Source: an uncultured Selenomonas sp.
GTDB taxonomy: Bacteria; Bacillota; Negativicutes; Selenomonadales; Selenomonadaceae
Direction: 5' to 3'
Length of the DNA: 64,000 bases
Assembly (NCBI GenBank): GCA_934202005.1
Contig: CAKPXP010000001.1
Location: forward strand, 1 to 64,000
In this document: piece by piece, positions 16,520-27,109 of the stretch
Position numbering within the stretch: position 1 is the first letter of the stretch
Layout of the letters: each line of letters opens with the position of its first letter
Translations under genes and position numbers: made by a program
Notes under the pieces: generated by a model
Told to the model about the DNA's origin: nothing
The model's database searches: none
What the model saw: only the letters and a program-made list of their open reading frames with translations

Positions 16520-17362
16520 ATGAAGAATCTCGTCGAACAACTGCAGGCGAAGGAGGGGTTCTCACCGTCTGAGTGCATCCTCGCTGATTTCCTGCTCGAG
16601 AATTTCCGGCTGCTCGCCGGGATGTCGACGCGTCAGCTCGCGAAGGAGACGTATACGAACTCCGCGGCCATCGTGCGCTTCAGCCAGAAGCTCGGCTTCG
16701 GCGGCTATACGGAGTTCAAGGTGCAATTCCTCGCGGAGATGATGGAGCGTATCCGCAATCCGCAGGTGACGGATTTCTCCATGACGGACCGCGATACCGT
16801 CCAGTCGCTCATGGACAAGGTGACGGGCCTCGAGGTCGAGGCGCTCCGCTCGACGCGGGGCATGCTCGACGCGGCGCAGTTCATGCGCGCGCTTGCCATG
16901 CTCTCCAAGGCGCAGCATATTGATTTCTACGCGATGGATGAGAACCTCAACATCGCGCAGATGGCCGCCTCTGGATTCCTCATGGCGAACAAGGGGGCGA
17001 CCGTCCATCCGGCGATGACGATGCAGTATCTCTCCGCGGCGGGCATGCAGAAGGGGCACGTCGGCTTCTTCATCAGCCGCACGGGGGAGAACCGCATGCT
17101 CATCGACATCGCGCACCTCCTGCGCCTGCGCTCCGTGCCGCGGCTGCTGATCACATCGGCGCCATCGAGCACGCTCGCGTCCCTCGCGGACGTGACGTTC
17201 CCCGTCGCGACCGTCGATACGATGGAGAAGCTCGGCCCGCGCATCTTCCTGCTCGGCGCGAAGTATGTGACGGATCTTCTTTTCGCCGTCCTCATGACGC
17301 GGCTCGATTTCTCCGACGCGAAGAAAAAGGAACAATGGCTCAACGGCCATTTCCATTATTGA
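16520..17362 (+). CDS. MurR/RpiR-family transcriptional regulator
   Basis: 280 residues with an N-terminal RpiR helix-turn-helix (about 1-77; STRQLAKETYTNSAAIVRFSQKLGFGGYTEFK) and a C-terminal SIS sugar-phosphate-binding domain (about 105-260). Family members respond to phosphosugars. It lies directly before the cellobiose PTS operon, and a TGAAAC/GTTTCA-type palindrome is upstream of that operon, so control of glucan use by cellobiose-6-phosphate or a similar ligand is likely. It starts 4 bases after nrdD and may be read from the nrdD promoter. Confidence 0.88.
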   Translation: MKNLVEQLQAKEGFSPSECILADFLLENFRLLAGMSTRQLAKETYTNSAAIVRFSQKLGFGGYTEFKVQFLAEMMERIRNPQVTDFSMTDRDTVQSLMDKVTGLEVEALRSTRGMLDAAQFMRALAMLSKAQHIDFYAMDENLNIAQMAASGFLMANKGATVHPAMTMQYLSAAGMQKGHVGFFISRTGENRMLIDIAHLLRLRSVPRLLITSAPSSTLASLADVTFPVATVDTMEKLGPRIFLLGAKYVTDLLFAVLMTRLDFSDAKKKEQWLNGHFHY

Positions 17363-17376
17363 CTGTTTTTGACCAA

Positions 17377-17408
17377 AACGCCTCAGCGCTTGCTGGGGCG
17401 TTTTTTTG
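17377..17408 (+). terminator. Terminator after rpiR-like gene
   Basis: ACGCCTCAGCG-CTTG-CTGGGGCGT followed by seven T. Confidence 0.88.
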
Positions 17409-17435
17409 TAGCGCTGTTACAGGCGACACTTTTTT

Positions 17436-17474
17436 TGAAAGAAAAATGAAACAGCATTGTTTCTTATCGTTTCA
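17436..17474 (+). promoter_or_regulatory. Probable RpiR operator before the cellobiose operon
   Basis: GAAACA-GCAT-TGTTTC (17448-17463) is a perfect palindrome, flanked by outer half-sites TGAAA (17436) and GTTTCA (17469). Overlapping TGAAA(C) half-sites fit RpiR-family operators. A cre-like site is not evident. Confidence 0.5.
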
Positions 17475-17593
17475 TTCCTGTTGAGCGGGAGAAGCTCCTT
17501 TGTTATGATGGCATTGTTCTTGAGGAGCATAGAGATCACAGACGCTTCTCGGACACATCACCCATACGGTACCAAATGGGAAGAAAGCTGCAT

Positions 17594-17625
17594 GCACAAA
17601 CGTCCGCTTCGTGGACATTGTGCAT
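17594..17625 (+). repeat. Leader hairpin, second copy of the 32-bp palindrome
   Basis: TGCACAA and TTGTGCA arms with inner GTCC/GGAC arms, the inverted counterpart of 32-63 with few differences. It lies in the 5' leader of the PTS gene, about 15 bases before its AGGAGGG ribosome binding site. Confidence 0.6.
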
Positions 17626-17653
17626 CGCCCTTACAGTAATAGGAGGGAACTAT

Positions 17654-18961
17654 ATGGATCGACAGAAACTCTTTGACAGCTTCATCGAGTTCATGGGACG
17701 ATTTGCGCAGCTCAAGGCGGTTGCCGCGCTGCGTGACGGCTTCATCATGACGACGCCGTTCACGATCTGCGGCTCGGTGTTCCTGCTGCTGGCCAATCTC
17801 CCAGTGCCAGGTTACGGTGATTTCATGAGCTCGCTGTTCGGCAAGGACTGGACGGCGCCGCTCAACGCTGTGGCGGGCGGCACGTTCAGCGTACTCGCGC
17901 TCATCGTTGTTTTATCTATCACCTATAAGTATGTGGAGAATGAGGGCTGTGACGCGATGATGGCGGCCATCCTCGCGCTCTCGACATTCCTGATCCTGAT
18001 GCCGCCGACCATCACGACGAAGGAGGGCGCCATCGTCGGCGACATCATCCCAAAGGCCTGGGCGGGCAGCAACGGCGTCATCACCGCCATCCTGATCGCG
18101 TTCTTCGTCTCGTGCGTGTTCTGCTACTTCGAGAAGCACCACATCGGCATCAAGATGCCGGACGCCGTGCCGCAGGGCGTGGCGCGCGCATTCTCCGCGC
18201 TCGTGCCGGGCATGGTGTTCTTCACGGCGGCGTCCGTGCTCTACGGCCTCTGCCACTACGTCGGCGCGACGACGCTGCCGGAGCTCATCTTCAAGGTCAT
18301 CCAGACCCCGCTGCAGGGCCTCTCGGACTCGCTCGCGGGCGGCACGATCATCGTCAGTCTGCAGAGCATCCTCTTCTGGGCCGGCATCCACGGGCCGAAT
18401 GTCGTCGGCGGCGTCGTGAGCCCGCTGCTCATCGCGAACTCGCTCGACAACCAGCATCTGCTCGATATGGGCATGTCGCTCGTCAACAACCCGCAGGCGA
18501 AGATCTTCACCTGCCAGATCAACGATGTCTTCGTCAAGAGCGGCGGCTGCGGCCTCACGCTGGGTCTGCTGATCGCGGGCCTCTTCACGGCGAAGTCCGA
18601 TCAGCTCAAGTCGCTGATGAAAATGGCGTTCGTGCCGGGACTCTTTAACATCAACGAGCCGATCATCTTCGGTCTGCCGATCGTATTCAACCCGTATCTT
18701 CTGGTGCCGTTCGTGCTCGTGCCGCTCTTTGCGATGTTCATCACCTGGTTCGCGATTTCCACGGGCTTCATGGCGCCGTTCAGTGCCGTGCAGGTACCGT
18801 GGACGACGCCGCCTGTCATCGCGGGCTTCCTGCTCGACGGTTGGCAGGGCGCTGTCATCCAGATCGTGAACCTGGTCATGGCGACGGCGATCTACTTCCC
18901 GTTCCTCAAGGCGCAGGATAAAGCGTTCCTAAAGGAGGAGCAGAACAACGAAGCAGAGTAA
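17654..18961 (+). CDS. celB: PTS cellobiose/beta-glucoside transporter IIC
   Basis: 435-residue membrane permease of the lactose/cellobiose PTS family. Start ATG 17654 is set by AGGAGGG 6 bases upstream; a longer open frame to 17576 lacks this. About ten hydrophobic segments; the family loop near FIMTTPFTICGSVFLLLANLP and the substrate region GLFNINEPIIFGLPIVFNPY are clear. It moves cellobiose or short beta-glucosides across the inner membrane with phosphorylation by IIB. The IIB and IIA genes lie 1.5 kb downstream, separated by a porin gene. Confidence 0.9.
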   Translation: MDRQKLFDSFIEFMGRFAQLKAVAALRDGFIMTTPFTICGSVFLLLANLPVPGYGDFMSSLFGKDWTAPLNAVAGGTFSVLALIVVLSITYKYVENEGCDAMMAAILALSTFLILMPPTITTKEGAIVGDIIPKAWAGSNGVITAILIAFFVSCVFCYFEKHHIGIKMPDAVPQGVARAFSALVPGMVFFTAASVLYGLCHYVGATTLPELIFKVIQTPLQGLSDSLAGGTIIVSLQSILFWAGIHGPNVVGGVVSPLLIANSLDNQHLLDMGMSLVNNPQAKIFTCQINDVFVKSGGCGLTLGLLIAGLFTAKSDQLKSLMKMAFVPGLFNINEPIIFGLPIVFNPYLLVPFVLVPLFAMFITWFAISTGFMAPFSAVQVPWTTPPVIAGFLLDGWQGAVIQIVNLVMATAIYFPFLKAQDKAFLKEEQNNEAE

Positions 18962-19024
18962 GCACATAGATAGATAGAATTTTTACAGGGGATTCATGAA
19001 GAAGTGAAAGAGAGGATGAGTACT

Positions 19025-20314
19025 ATGAAGAAGAAACTCGAAAAGACCTTGGCCATGAGCGTGTTGCTGGCGCTCGGCAGCACGGGCTGCGTTTTCGCCG
19101 CGCCGACGGCGGAGGACACGGACGCCCGCATCGCGGCGCTCGAGCAGCAGCAGCAGGAGCTCGCCAAGGAGCTCAAGGCGCTCAAGAGCGAGAACAAGAA
19201 GCTCAAGAATCAGAGCAACAGCCAGAAAAAGCAGCTCAACGGCATGAAGAGCAGCGTCAATGAGGCACTGAACCGTGTCTCGCTGCATGGCTTTGGCCGT
19301 GTCTCGTGGGATAATGACAACATCAAGGGGTATATCGACAAGAATGATAGTAGCCGCTACTACCTTGACCTCGAGGGAAAATTCCAGGTCAATAAGGACT
19401 GGAGCTTCAATTTCCAGAGTGAGACAAACCACCGTTACAAAAAACTTATGCAAGAAGATGGTACGGTCAAGTATCATCAGGGACATGATGACTCGGATGG
19501 CGTGATTCAGCGCGTTTGGGCAGAGGGTAAGATTGGCGTAGTCAATGTGGATATTGGCCGTCGTTGGCGCGGTCTTGGTTTCCAGAATGTGTTGCTCGGC
19601 AACGAAACGGATGGCGTCGTGCTCAGCACGCCAATCCCCGGCAGCAAATTGACTGGCAAGGCTTTCGTGCTGACGCCGACGGATGAGGGATATGATTTCA
19701 CACTCGCGGGCGTAGGCGCTCAGGGGCAGGTCGGGCATGGCCTTCAGATCTCTGTGGCCGCTGTCAAGTCGAATATTAGCAGGAATGACAGGATGGGCGT
19801 GAATGTTTATGACGGCAAAGACCCGCATGATCCGCGTCATAATACGGCAGGCTCTTTTGGCTATGTACTCAGTGCAATGTGGAATCCGATGAGAAATATC
19901 TTCCTCATCGGCGACTATGCCCGCACGAATATGAAGCCCTACAGTACGGCATGGGATTCTTGGGAGCCGGCGGAAAGGCAGCATCGTGTGAGACAGGGCA
20001 ATGATTACATGGCATTCCGCGTGAACTATCGCTGGTCGAATATTAACGATCCGGGATCTTTCCAGCTCTATAGCCGTTATTATAATTATTCGAGCAACGA
20101 AAATGATCTGGTCGGTATGTTCGGCGACAAGGAATGGGGACTCCTGCAGCCAGGTTCGCATGGCTGGGTCTTTGGCTTTAAGTACGTGCCTGCGAAGAAT
20201 ATCGAATGGGAGACGATGTACGAATATGCGACAGCGCATAATGGACTTTGGAATAAAAAGGATCAGACGTACCACCGCAATTTCCTGCGCACGCAGATCG
20301 ACTATCATTTCTGA
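19025..20314 (+). CDS. Outer-membrane porin with N-terminal coiled coil
   Basis: 429 residues. ATG at 19025 begins a lysine-rich signal peptide ending near VFA-AP (25/26). Residues 33-80 are a heptad-like coiled coil rich in Gln, Glu and Lys (IAALEQQQQELAKELKALK). From about 90 to the end alternating aromatic/polar strands and the final F residue (TQIDYHF) mark a beta barrel. Negativicutes porins often have an N-terminal periplasmic segment before the barrel. Lying between PTS IIC and IIB, it probably admits glucan oligosaccharides. Base composition falls from about residue 90 on compared with flanking genes, as if the barrel portion was exchanged. Confidence 0.8.
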   Translation: MKKKLEKTLAMSVLLALGSTGCVFAAPTAEDTDARIAALEQQQQELAKELKALKSENKKLKNQSNSQKKQLNGMKSSVNEALNRVSLHGFGRVSWDNDNIKGYIDKNDSSRYYLDLEGKFQVNKDWSFNFQSETNHRYKKLMQEDGTVKYHQGHDDSDGVIQRVWAEGKIGVVNVDIGRRWRGLGFQNVLLGNETDGVVLSTPIPGSKLTGKAFVLTPTDEGYDFTLAGVGAQGQVGHGLQISVAAVKSNISRNDRMGVNVYDGKDPHDPRHNTAGSFGYVLSAMWNPMRNIFLIGDYARTNMKPYSTAWDSWEPAERQHRVRQGNDYMAFRVNYRWSNINDPGSFQLYSRYYNYSSNENDLVGMFGDKEWGLLQPGSHGWVFGFKYVPAKNIEWETMYEYATAHNGLWNKKDQTYHRNFLRTQIDYHF

Positions 20315-20419
20315 GCCTGTCTGATGCCGCCCCGCGCGGCGCGACGCATGCATCCTTGCGTAGAGATCAGCAGCGCTCGATTCTAGCAAATTCATTTATC
20401 CAATAAGGAGTGTTCCTCA

Positions 20420-20722
20420 ATGAAAAAAATTGTATTGCTTTGTGCCTCCGGCATGTCGACGAGTATTCTCGTGAAAAAGATGAAGGAGGCTGCTGCTGCC
20501 GCTGGCAAGGACTACGAGATTGCCGCTTACTCCGCCTCGGAGGCGGCCACGAAGGCTGCGGACGCCGACGCGGTGCTACTCGGTCCCCAGATCCGTTTCT
20601 CCAAGGACAAAATCGCCGCGGAGCTGCCAGGCGTGCCGGTCGAGGCCATCGACATGCGTATGTACGGCCGCATGGACGGCAAGGGCACGGTGGAACTCGC
20701 TGAGAAGATCATGAAGGGGTGA
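20420..20722 (+). CDS. celA: PTS cellobiose/beta-glucoside IIB
   Basis: 100 residues, the full length of the lactose/cellobiose-type IIB. The phosphorylated cysteine is Cys8 in LLCASGMSTS, the standard loop. It passes phosphate from IIA to the incoming sugar held by IIC. AAGGAG precedes the ATG. The stop overlaps a GTG in frame with the next gene. Confidence 0.93.
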   Translation: MKKIVLLCASGMSTSILVKKMKEAAAAAGKDYEIAAYSASEAATKAADADAVLLGPQIRFSKDKIAAELPGVPVEAIDMRMYGRMDGKGTVELAEKIMKG

Positions 20723-20727
20723 GCGAC

Positions 20728-22481
<1,754 letters not shown>

Positions 22482-22548
22482 AGCCGCATCTCATCCGCGG
22501 CGCGGCCTGTACCGCGCGCGTGACAGAAGGAAAAGGAGGAAGATTCTC

Positions 22549-23334
22549 ATGAAGATGAAAAAACATATGCTGGCAGCAGCTGTACTCGCGGCGGCGCTCT
22601 CGCCGCTCGCGTCCGTGGCACCGGCGCAGCCAGTGGCAGGCATCGCCTGCGCGTCCCCGGCAGCGGAGACGCAGGCGAGCGACGCGTTCTCGGTGGATTT
22701 CAAGAAGGGCTGCCCGGCGCTTTTCGAGGCGTCCGACGGCTGGACGAACGGCAATCCGTTCAACGTGTTCTGGCACAAGGGCAATGTGACGTTCGAGGAC
22801 GGAGAGATGCAGCTCATCATCGACAATGACGATCTGCAGAGCCAGGTGCCGTACTCCGGCGGTGAGTTCCGCAGCAAGCAGTTCTACGGCTACGGCCGCT
22901 ATGAGGTCTCGATGAAGGCCATGAAGAACGACGGCGTCGTCTCCTCGTTCTTCACGTACACCGGCCCGAGCGACAGCAATCCCTGGGATGAGATCGACGT
23001 CGAGGTGCTCGGCAAGGACACGACGAAGGTGCAGTTCAACTATTTCCGCAACGGCCAGGGCGGACATGAGCACATGTACGATCTCGGCTTCGACGCGTCG
23101 GAGGATTTCCATACGTACGCGTTCGAGTGGCACAAGGACAAGATCATCTGGTTCGTCGACGGCAAGGAGGCCTATCGCATCGAGGGCGCGAACATGCCTG
23201 TGACGAAAGGCAAGATCATGATGAACGCTTGGGCGGGCAAGAACGTCGATGCCTGGCTCAAGGCGTTCGATGACTCCAATCTGCCGATCATGGCGGAGTA
23301 TCAGTGGGTGAAGTACACGCCGTCGGAGGACTGA
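22549..23334 (+). CDS. Secreted GH16 beta-glucanase (licheninase type)
   Basis: 261 residues with a signal peptide (about 1-28, basic MKMKKH start). The GH16 catalytic motif DEIDVEVLG gives nucleophile Glu148, Asp150 and acid/base Glu152. Length and motif fit bacterial 1,3-1,4-beta-glucanases, which cut cereal mixed-linkage glucan or lichenan. AAGGAGG lies before the ATG. It is followed after 4 bases by the GH9 gene. Its oligosaccharide products could feed the PTS system in the same cluster. Confidence 0.92.
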   Translation: MKMKKHMLAAAVLAAALSPLASVAPAQPVAGIACASPAAETQASDAFSVDFKKGCPALFEASDGWTNGNPFNVFWHKGNVTFEDGEMQLIIDNDDLQSQVPYSGGEFRSKQFYGYGRYEVSMKAMKNDGVVSSFFTYTGPSDSNPWDEIDVEVLGKDTTKVQFNYFRNGQGGHEHMYDLGFDASEDFHTYAFEWHKDKIIWFVDGKEAYRIEGANMPVTKGKIMMNAWAGKNVDAWLKAFDDSNLPIMAEYQWVKYTPSED

Positions 23335-23338
23335 GCCG

Positions 23339-25135
23339 ATGAAATCATATAAGATGAAACGGCTCGCGCGCCTCGTGCTCGCAGGCTCGGCGCTCGCCGC
23401 CAGCTGCCTGACGGCAGCGCCGGTGACATTCGCGGCGGACGCGGCGGCTACTGCTGTTGCGCCCGAGGCTGGCCTCCATGTCGACCAGGTGGGCTATCTC
23501 ACCGGACATGAAAAGAAGGCGGTGGTCAAGGACAGCGGGGCGACCGCGTTCTCCATCGTCGATGCGGCGACGGGAGCGGCGGTCTACGAGGGGAAGCTCT
23601 CGGCGGCGAAGCTCGATGCGCTCTCCGGCGAGCGCCTGCGGCAGGCGGATTTCTCCGCGCTGCGCAAGGCCGGCACGTACCGCCTGAAGGTGGGCGCGCA
23701 GACCTCCTATCCCTTTGCCATCGGCGACAATGTCTATGCGAAACCCGCGGTCTACGCCTGGCGTTCCTATACGCTCGCGCGCAGCAACACGCCCATCGAC
23801 GATCCCGTGACGGGACTGCATCTCGCGGGCGGTCATCCGCAGGACAAGGCGGCTGAGGTCTATTTCACCGACGCGCTGAACAAGAAAGGCGACAAGCTCG
23901 ATGTGACGGGCGGCTGGTATGATGCCGGTGACTATGGGAAATACATGACGACGGCCGCCATCGCCTCGGCGCAGCTCCTCATGGCCTATGAGGAGGAGCC
24001 GGGTCATTTCCGCGCGGGACAGCTCGTATTCCCCAAGGGCGTCAAGGCGGAGAAAGGCCTGCCTGACGCGCTCTCCGAGGTGAAGTTCGAGCTCGACTGG
24101 ATGCAGAAGCTCCAGCGCAAGGACGGCAGCACGTTCCACAAGGTGGCAGGCATGCAGTGGCCGGGATTCGACAAATCTCCGGACACGGACACGCAGCCGC
24201 GCTTCGTGTTCGGCAACTGCTCCTCTAGCTCTGCGATGTACGGCGCGAGCCTCGCCATCGGCGCGCGCGTCTACGCGCCGTTCGACGCGCGCTACGCGCG
24301 CAAGCTGCGCAAGAACGCCGAGCGCGTCTGGAGCTATCTCGAGCAGCACCCCGAGCCGCTCTACCGCACGGACGAGGGGCAGGAAAGCGGCTCCGGCCCG
24401 TACAACAAGGCGACGGATCTCGAGGAGCGCATCTGGCTCGCCGCGGAGATGTTCCGCACGACGGGCGATAAGAAATACGAGGCCTATCTCAAGAAGGTCA
24501 GCGACCGCTTCGCGCAGAAGCCTGGCTTCTACACCTGGGACAACTGCCTCGCGCTCGGCCAGTACGCGTATCTGAGCGCCGCCGGCGCGGATCCCCTGCT
24601 CACAGGGCAGGTGCGCCGCGCGTTCCTCGGCTATGCGGACGAGCTGCTCGCCAAGACGGCGAAGGATCCGTTCGGCTGTGCGCTCTCGGCGGAAGAGTAC
24701 ACCTGGGCTTCGACGAAGAACGCGATGACAGAGGGCTCTCTGCTCCTCATGGCGAACCGCATCGCGCCCAATCCTGCGTATGTCGAGGGAGCGCTCTCGC
24801 AGCTCCATTATCTCTTCGGGCGCAACAGCCTCGATAAATGCTTCATGACGGGCGTGGGCAGCAATATGCCGCTCCACCCGCACAACCGCATCCACGAGAG
24901 CACGGGCGCCTATGTACCAGGCCTCGTCGTCGGCGGGCCGAACCACGTCAGCGGCGGCGATCCCGACCAGACGAAATACCTCGAGAGCGGCAAGATCCCC
25001 ATTGCCAAATCGTATCTCGATGTGCTGATGTCCTGGTCGACGAACGAGTACGCGATCGATTACATCGCGCCGGCTGCTTACCTCCTGGCTTATTTTGCGG
25101 AGCCGTCAGCATTCACTGCTGACACGCTGAAATAA
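23339..25135 (+). CDS. GH9 endoglucanase with CelD_N Ig-like domain
   Basis: 598 residues. Signal peptide about 1-33; CelD_N-type immunoglobulin-like module about 45-130 (LHVDQVGYLTGHEKKAVV); GH9 catalytic domain about 135-590. The catalytic aspartates are in GGWYDAGDYGKYM (Asp195, Asp198) and the acid Glu570 is in STNEYAIDY. The HPHNRIHE segment is also typical. No carbohydrate-binding module or dockerin is visible. It acts on cellulose or mixed-linkage glucan outside the cytoplasm. The start is 4 bases after the GH16 stop. Confidence 0.92.
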   Translation: MKSYKMKRLARLVLAGSALAASCLTAAPVTFAADAAATAVAPEAGLHVDQVGYLTGHEKKAVVKDSGATAFSIVDAATGAAVYEGKLSAAKLDALSGERLRQADFSALRKAGTYRLKVGAQTSYPFAIGDNVYAKPAVYAWRSYTLARSNTPIDDPVTGLHLAGGHPQDKAAEVYFTDALNKKGDKLDVTGGWYDAGDYGKYMTTAAIASAQLLMAYEEEPGHFRAGQLVFPKGVKAEKGLPDALSEVKFELDWMQKLQRKDGSTFHKVAGMQWPGFDKSPDTDTQPRFVFGNCSSSSAMYGASLAIGARVYAPFDARYARKLRKNAERVWSYLEQHPEPLYRTDEGQESGSGPYNKATDLEERIWLAAEMFRTTGDKKYEAYLKKVSDRFAQKPGFYTWDNCLALGQYAYLSAAGADPLLTGQVRRAFLGYADELLAKTAKDPFGCALSAEEYTWASTKNAMTEGSLLLMANRIAPNPAYVEGALSQLHYLFGRNSLDKCFMTGVGSNMPLHPHNRIHESTGAYVPGLVVGGPNHVSGGDPDQTKYLESGKIPIAKSYLDVLMSWSTNEYAIDYIAPAAYLLAYFAEPSAFTADTLK

Positions 25136-25165
25136 GAAATACTTCCTTTTTCTATTCCCTAAATT

Positions 25166-25215
25166 GCAGCGGGCTCATGTGTCAACCCCCAAGGCGCATG
25201 AGCCCGCTGCTTTTT
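25166..25215 (+). terminator. Terminator of the glucan locus
   Basis: GCAGCGGGCTCATG pairs with CATGAGCCCGCTGC across an 18-base loop, followed by TTTTT. Confidence 0.85.
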
Positions 25216-25350
25216 GTCCGCATGATATGCGTGTAACATTGTCAAGGGGCGCCGTTTGCGGTAAAATGAGTGAGAAGCACGGAGACAGACGATGCTTCTT
25301 TGGGCAGCGGTGCGACAGGCCGCGCAATCTTTTTCAGGAGGATGATATTG

Positions 25351-25734
25351 ATGAAGATATTCCACACGGACAAGGCGCCGGCCGCGGTCGGCCCGTACAG
25401 CCAGGCGGTCGCGGCAGGCGGCATGCTCTATCTCTCCGGCCAGATCGCCATCGATCCCGTCGTGGGCAAGATCGTCGCGACGGATATCGCCGGCCAGGCC
25501 GAGCAGTGCTGCCGCAACGTCGAGGCCGTGCTCGCGGCCGCGGGCGCGGGCATGGAGCATGTCGTCAAGACGACCTGCTTCCTCGCGGACATCGGCGACT
25601 TCCAGGCCTTCAACGAGGTCTATGCGAAGCATTTCGTCTCCAAGCCCGCGCGCAGCTGCGTCGCGGTCAAGGATCTGCCGGCCGGCGCGCTCTGCGAGGT
25701 CGAGGCCATCGCAGAGTGTCCGCAGAATAAATAA
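25351..25734 (+). CDS. ridA: RidA-family enamine/imine deaminase
   Basis: 127 residues, standard RidA (YjgF/YER057c/UK114) length. ATG 25351 follows CAGGAGGATG with good spacing; a longer frame back to 25270 lacks support. Family motifs include GPYSQAV near the start, LYLSGQI, and the arginine-containing PARSCVAVKDLP stretch that holds the substrate carboxylate. It hydrolyses reactive 2-aminoacrylate and related imines released by PLP enzymes. Cytoplasmic trimer in known members. Confidence 0.93.
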   Translation: MKIFHTDKAPAAVGPYSQAVAAGGMLYLSGQIAIDPVVGKIVATDIAGQAEQCCRNVEAVLAAAGAGMEHVVKTTCFLADIGDFQAFNEVYAKHFVSKPARSCVAVKDLPAGALCEVEAIAECPQNK

Positions 25735-25748
25735 AGCTACCTTTCACT

Positions 25749-25912
25749 TGAGGAACCACTGATTAATTCAGTACCCTGTCTTCACGCGTCTGCACTGTCC
25801 TCTCGTCGTCGACAATCCTCAGCGTAGCTTCGGCTACGCCTGCGGTTTGTCTCCGAAGAGTACAGCGCATCCACGTAAATCCGGAGCACTTCATTTAATC
25901 AGCGGTTCCTTA
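25749..25912 (-). repeat. Dispersed foldback element, full copy 2
   Basis: Inverted relative to copy 1. Ends GAGGAACCACTGATTAATT and the complement of AAGGAACCGCTGATTAAATG; the centre has the same GCGTAGC-CGAA-GCTACGC hairpin. It begins 15 bases after the ridA stop and ends 56 bases before tmRNA. Confidence 0.9.
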
Positions 25913-25967
25913 TCGTCAAAAATATTTGCAAATTCCGTTTGAGTGTGATAAAATATCTTCACTCATC

Positions 25968-26312
25968 GGGGATGTAATGGTTTCGACAGGGTACAGAAGC
26001 CACGCAGTTCGCACGTTGATTGTTGTCAAACGTAAAAGCCAACAGCTAAATTCAACTGACGAAGCTGAATACGCATACGCTGCTTGATCGATCCTCGGAT
26101 CGATGACCCAGCCCCTTTGAAAGTACGAGCCGTTCGCCAACTCGAAGGTTTCAAATAAAAACGGCAGTTTCCGGCTTTGTAAAAGCCGGTGGTGGAAATC
26201 TCTGAATCCCAGAGGTGCGCTCCTATGATGCCTGCATGCTCAGGCTATTGCGATAATGCTGTGTGATGTGGATGTATTTTGGACAGGAGTTCGATTCTCC
26301 TCATCTCCACCA
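25968..26312 (+). ncRNA. ssrA: tmRNA
   Basis: Starts GGGGATGTAATGGTTTCGAC and ends GTTCGATTCTCCTCATCTCCACCA, the paired acceptor stem and T arm of tmRNA with an encoded CCA. The tag reading frame can be followed back from TGA at 26084-26086 and ends NSTDEAEYAYAA; its resume codon lies in the AAAGCCAACAG region and I did not fix it. The tag ends AYAA instead of the common ALAA. It rescues stalled ribosomes with SmpB. Confidence 0.95.
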
Positions 26313-26327
26313 GTTAGCCCTTTCCAA

Positions 26328-26356
26328 AGTCACGGCTTTTGCCGTGGCTTTTTTAT
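26328..26356 (+). terminator. tmRNA terminator
   Basis: CACGGC-TTTT-GCCGTG followed by GC and six T. It also sits at the 3' end of the convergent thiT gene. Confidence 0.85.
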
Positions 26357-26361
26357 TTGTC

Positions 26362-26892
26362 TCAGGAGCGCAGGGCCGCGAAGATGCGCTTTACGGGGAG
26401 GAGCTTGAGGATGAGGCAGCAGATGAGGAAATCCGGCAACAGGTAGGTCGCGTTGAAGACGAGGGAGTATCGCAGGGGATCCATGCCCGCCGGAGCGTAG
26501 GAGGCAAAGAAGACGACGCCGGAGAAAACGTGGCAGAGGAAGCGGGCGGCGAAGGCGAGCGCGGTCGAGAGGATGCGGTGGCGGGGCAGGGCGGCTGCGA
26601 GCCCCATGCACATGTAGGGCAGGGGGTAGTCGAAGAGCACCTGCACGGGATGCACGACGAAGGGATCCTGCAGCAGGTTGAGCAGGCCGTAGATGCCGCC
26701 GCCAAGCATACCGACGGCGGGGCCTTCGCGGTAGGTGAGCAGGAGCAGCGGCACCATGCCGCCGAGCGTTACGCTGCCGCCCTGCGGCATGTGGAAGATG
26801 CGCAGCTGCTCGAGCACGAGCGTGCAGGCGATCATGAGCGCAGCGAAGACGAGTCGGCGCGTGCGGGAACGGGGCATGGTTGATTCTTGCAT
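26362..26892 (-). CDS. thiT: Thiamine ECF transporter S component ThiT
   Basis: 176 residues with six hydrophobic segments. The ThiT signature PQGGSVTLGGMVPLLLL (about 36-52) that shapes the thiamine-binding loop is clear. It binds thiamine in the membrane and would use a shared ECF module encoded elsewhere. I looked for a TPP riboswitch (CTGAGA...) in the upstream leader at 26893-26960 and saw none. A second ATG at 26877 could also serve as start. Confidence 0.87.
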   Translation of the reverse strand: MQESTMPRSRTRRLVFAALMIACTLVLEQLRIFHMPQGGSVTLGGMVPLLLLTYREGPAVGMLGGGIYGLLNLLQDPFVVHPVQVLFDYPLPYMCMGLAAALPRHRILSTALAFAARFLCHVFSGVVFFASYAPAGMDPLRYSLVFNATYLLPDFLICCLILKLLPVKRIFAALRS

Positions 26893-26989
26893 GATAGGTC
26901 ACCTTTCATTGCGGATAGGATACTTCCTTCATTCTAGCGACAGAGGGCTGCTTTGACAAGCGGAAGGTGCGGCGCCTTTCCGGGGTGTT

Positions 26990-27003
26990 GTAACGTTTGT
27001 TAC
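26990..27003 (+). promoter_or_regulatory. Palindrome upstream of the flavodoxin gene
   Basis: GTAAC-GTTT-GTTAC is a perfect inverted repeat, and another GTTAC half-site follows about 30 bases later. Possible operator; the regulator is unknown. Confidence 0.4.
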
Positions 27004-27109
27004 GGACAGGGGCGCGGGCGGCCTGTTACGATAAGGAAAATGACTGTGTCTGCCGTAAGCGGCGCAAGGTAACGCGCGCTTGGAAGGTTTCGATGAGGAG
27101 GATGTTTCG

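Noticed and set aside
17576..17653. Longer N-terminus for the PTS IIC gene
   Set aside because: The added 26 residues have no ribosome site and read through the leader hairpin; the ATG at 17654 has AGGAGGG.
26893..26960. TPP riboswitch before thiT
   Set aside because: No CTGAGA or ACCTGA-type conserved segments are present.
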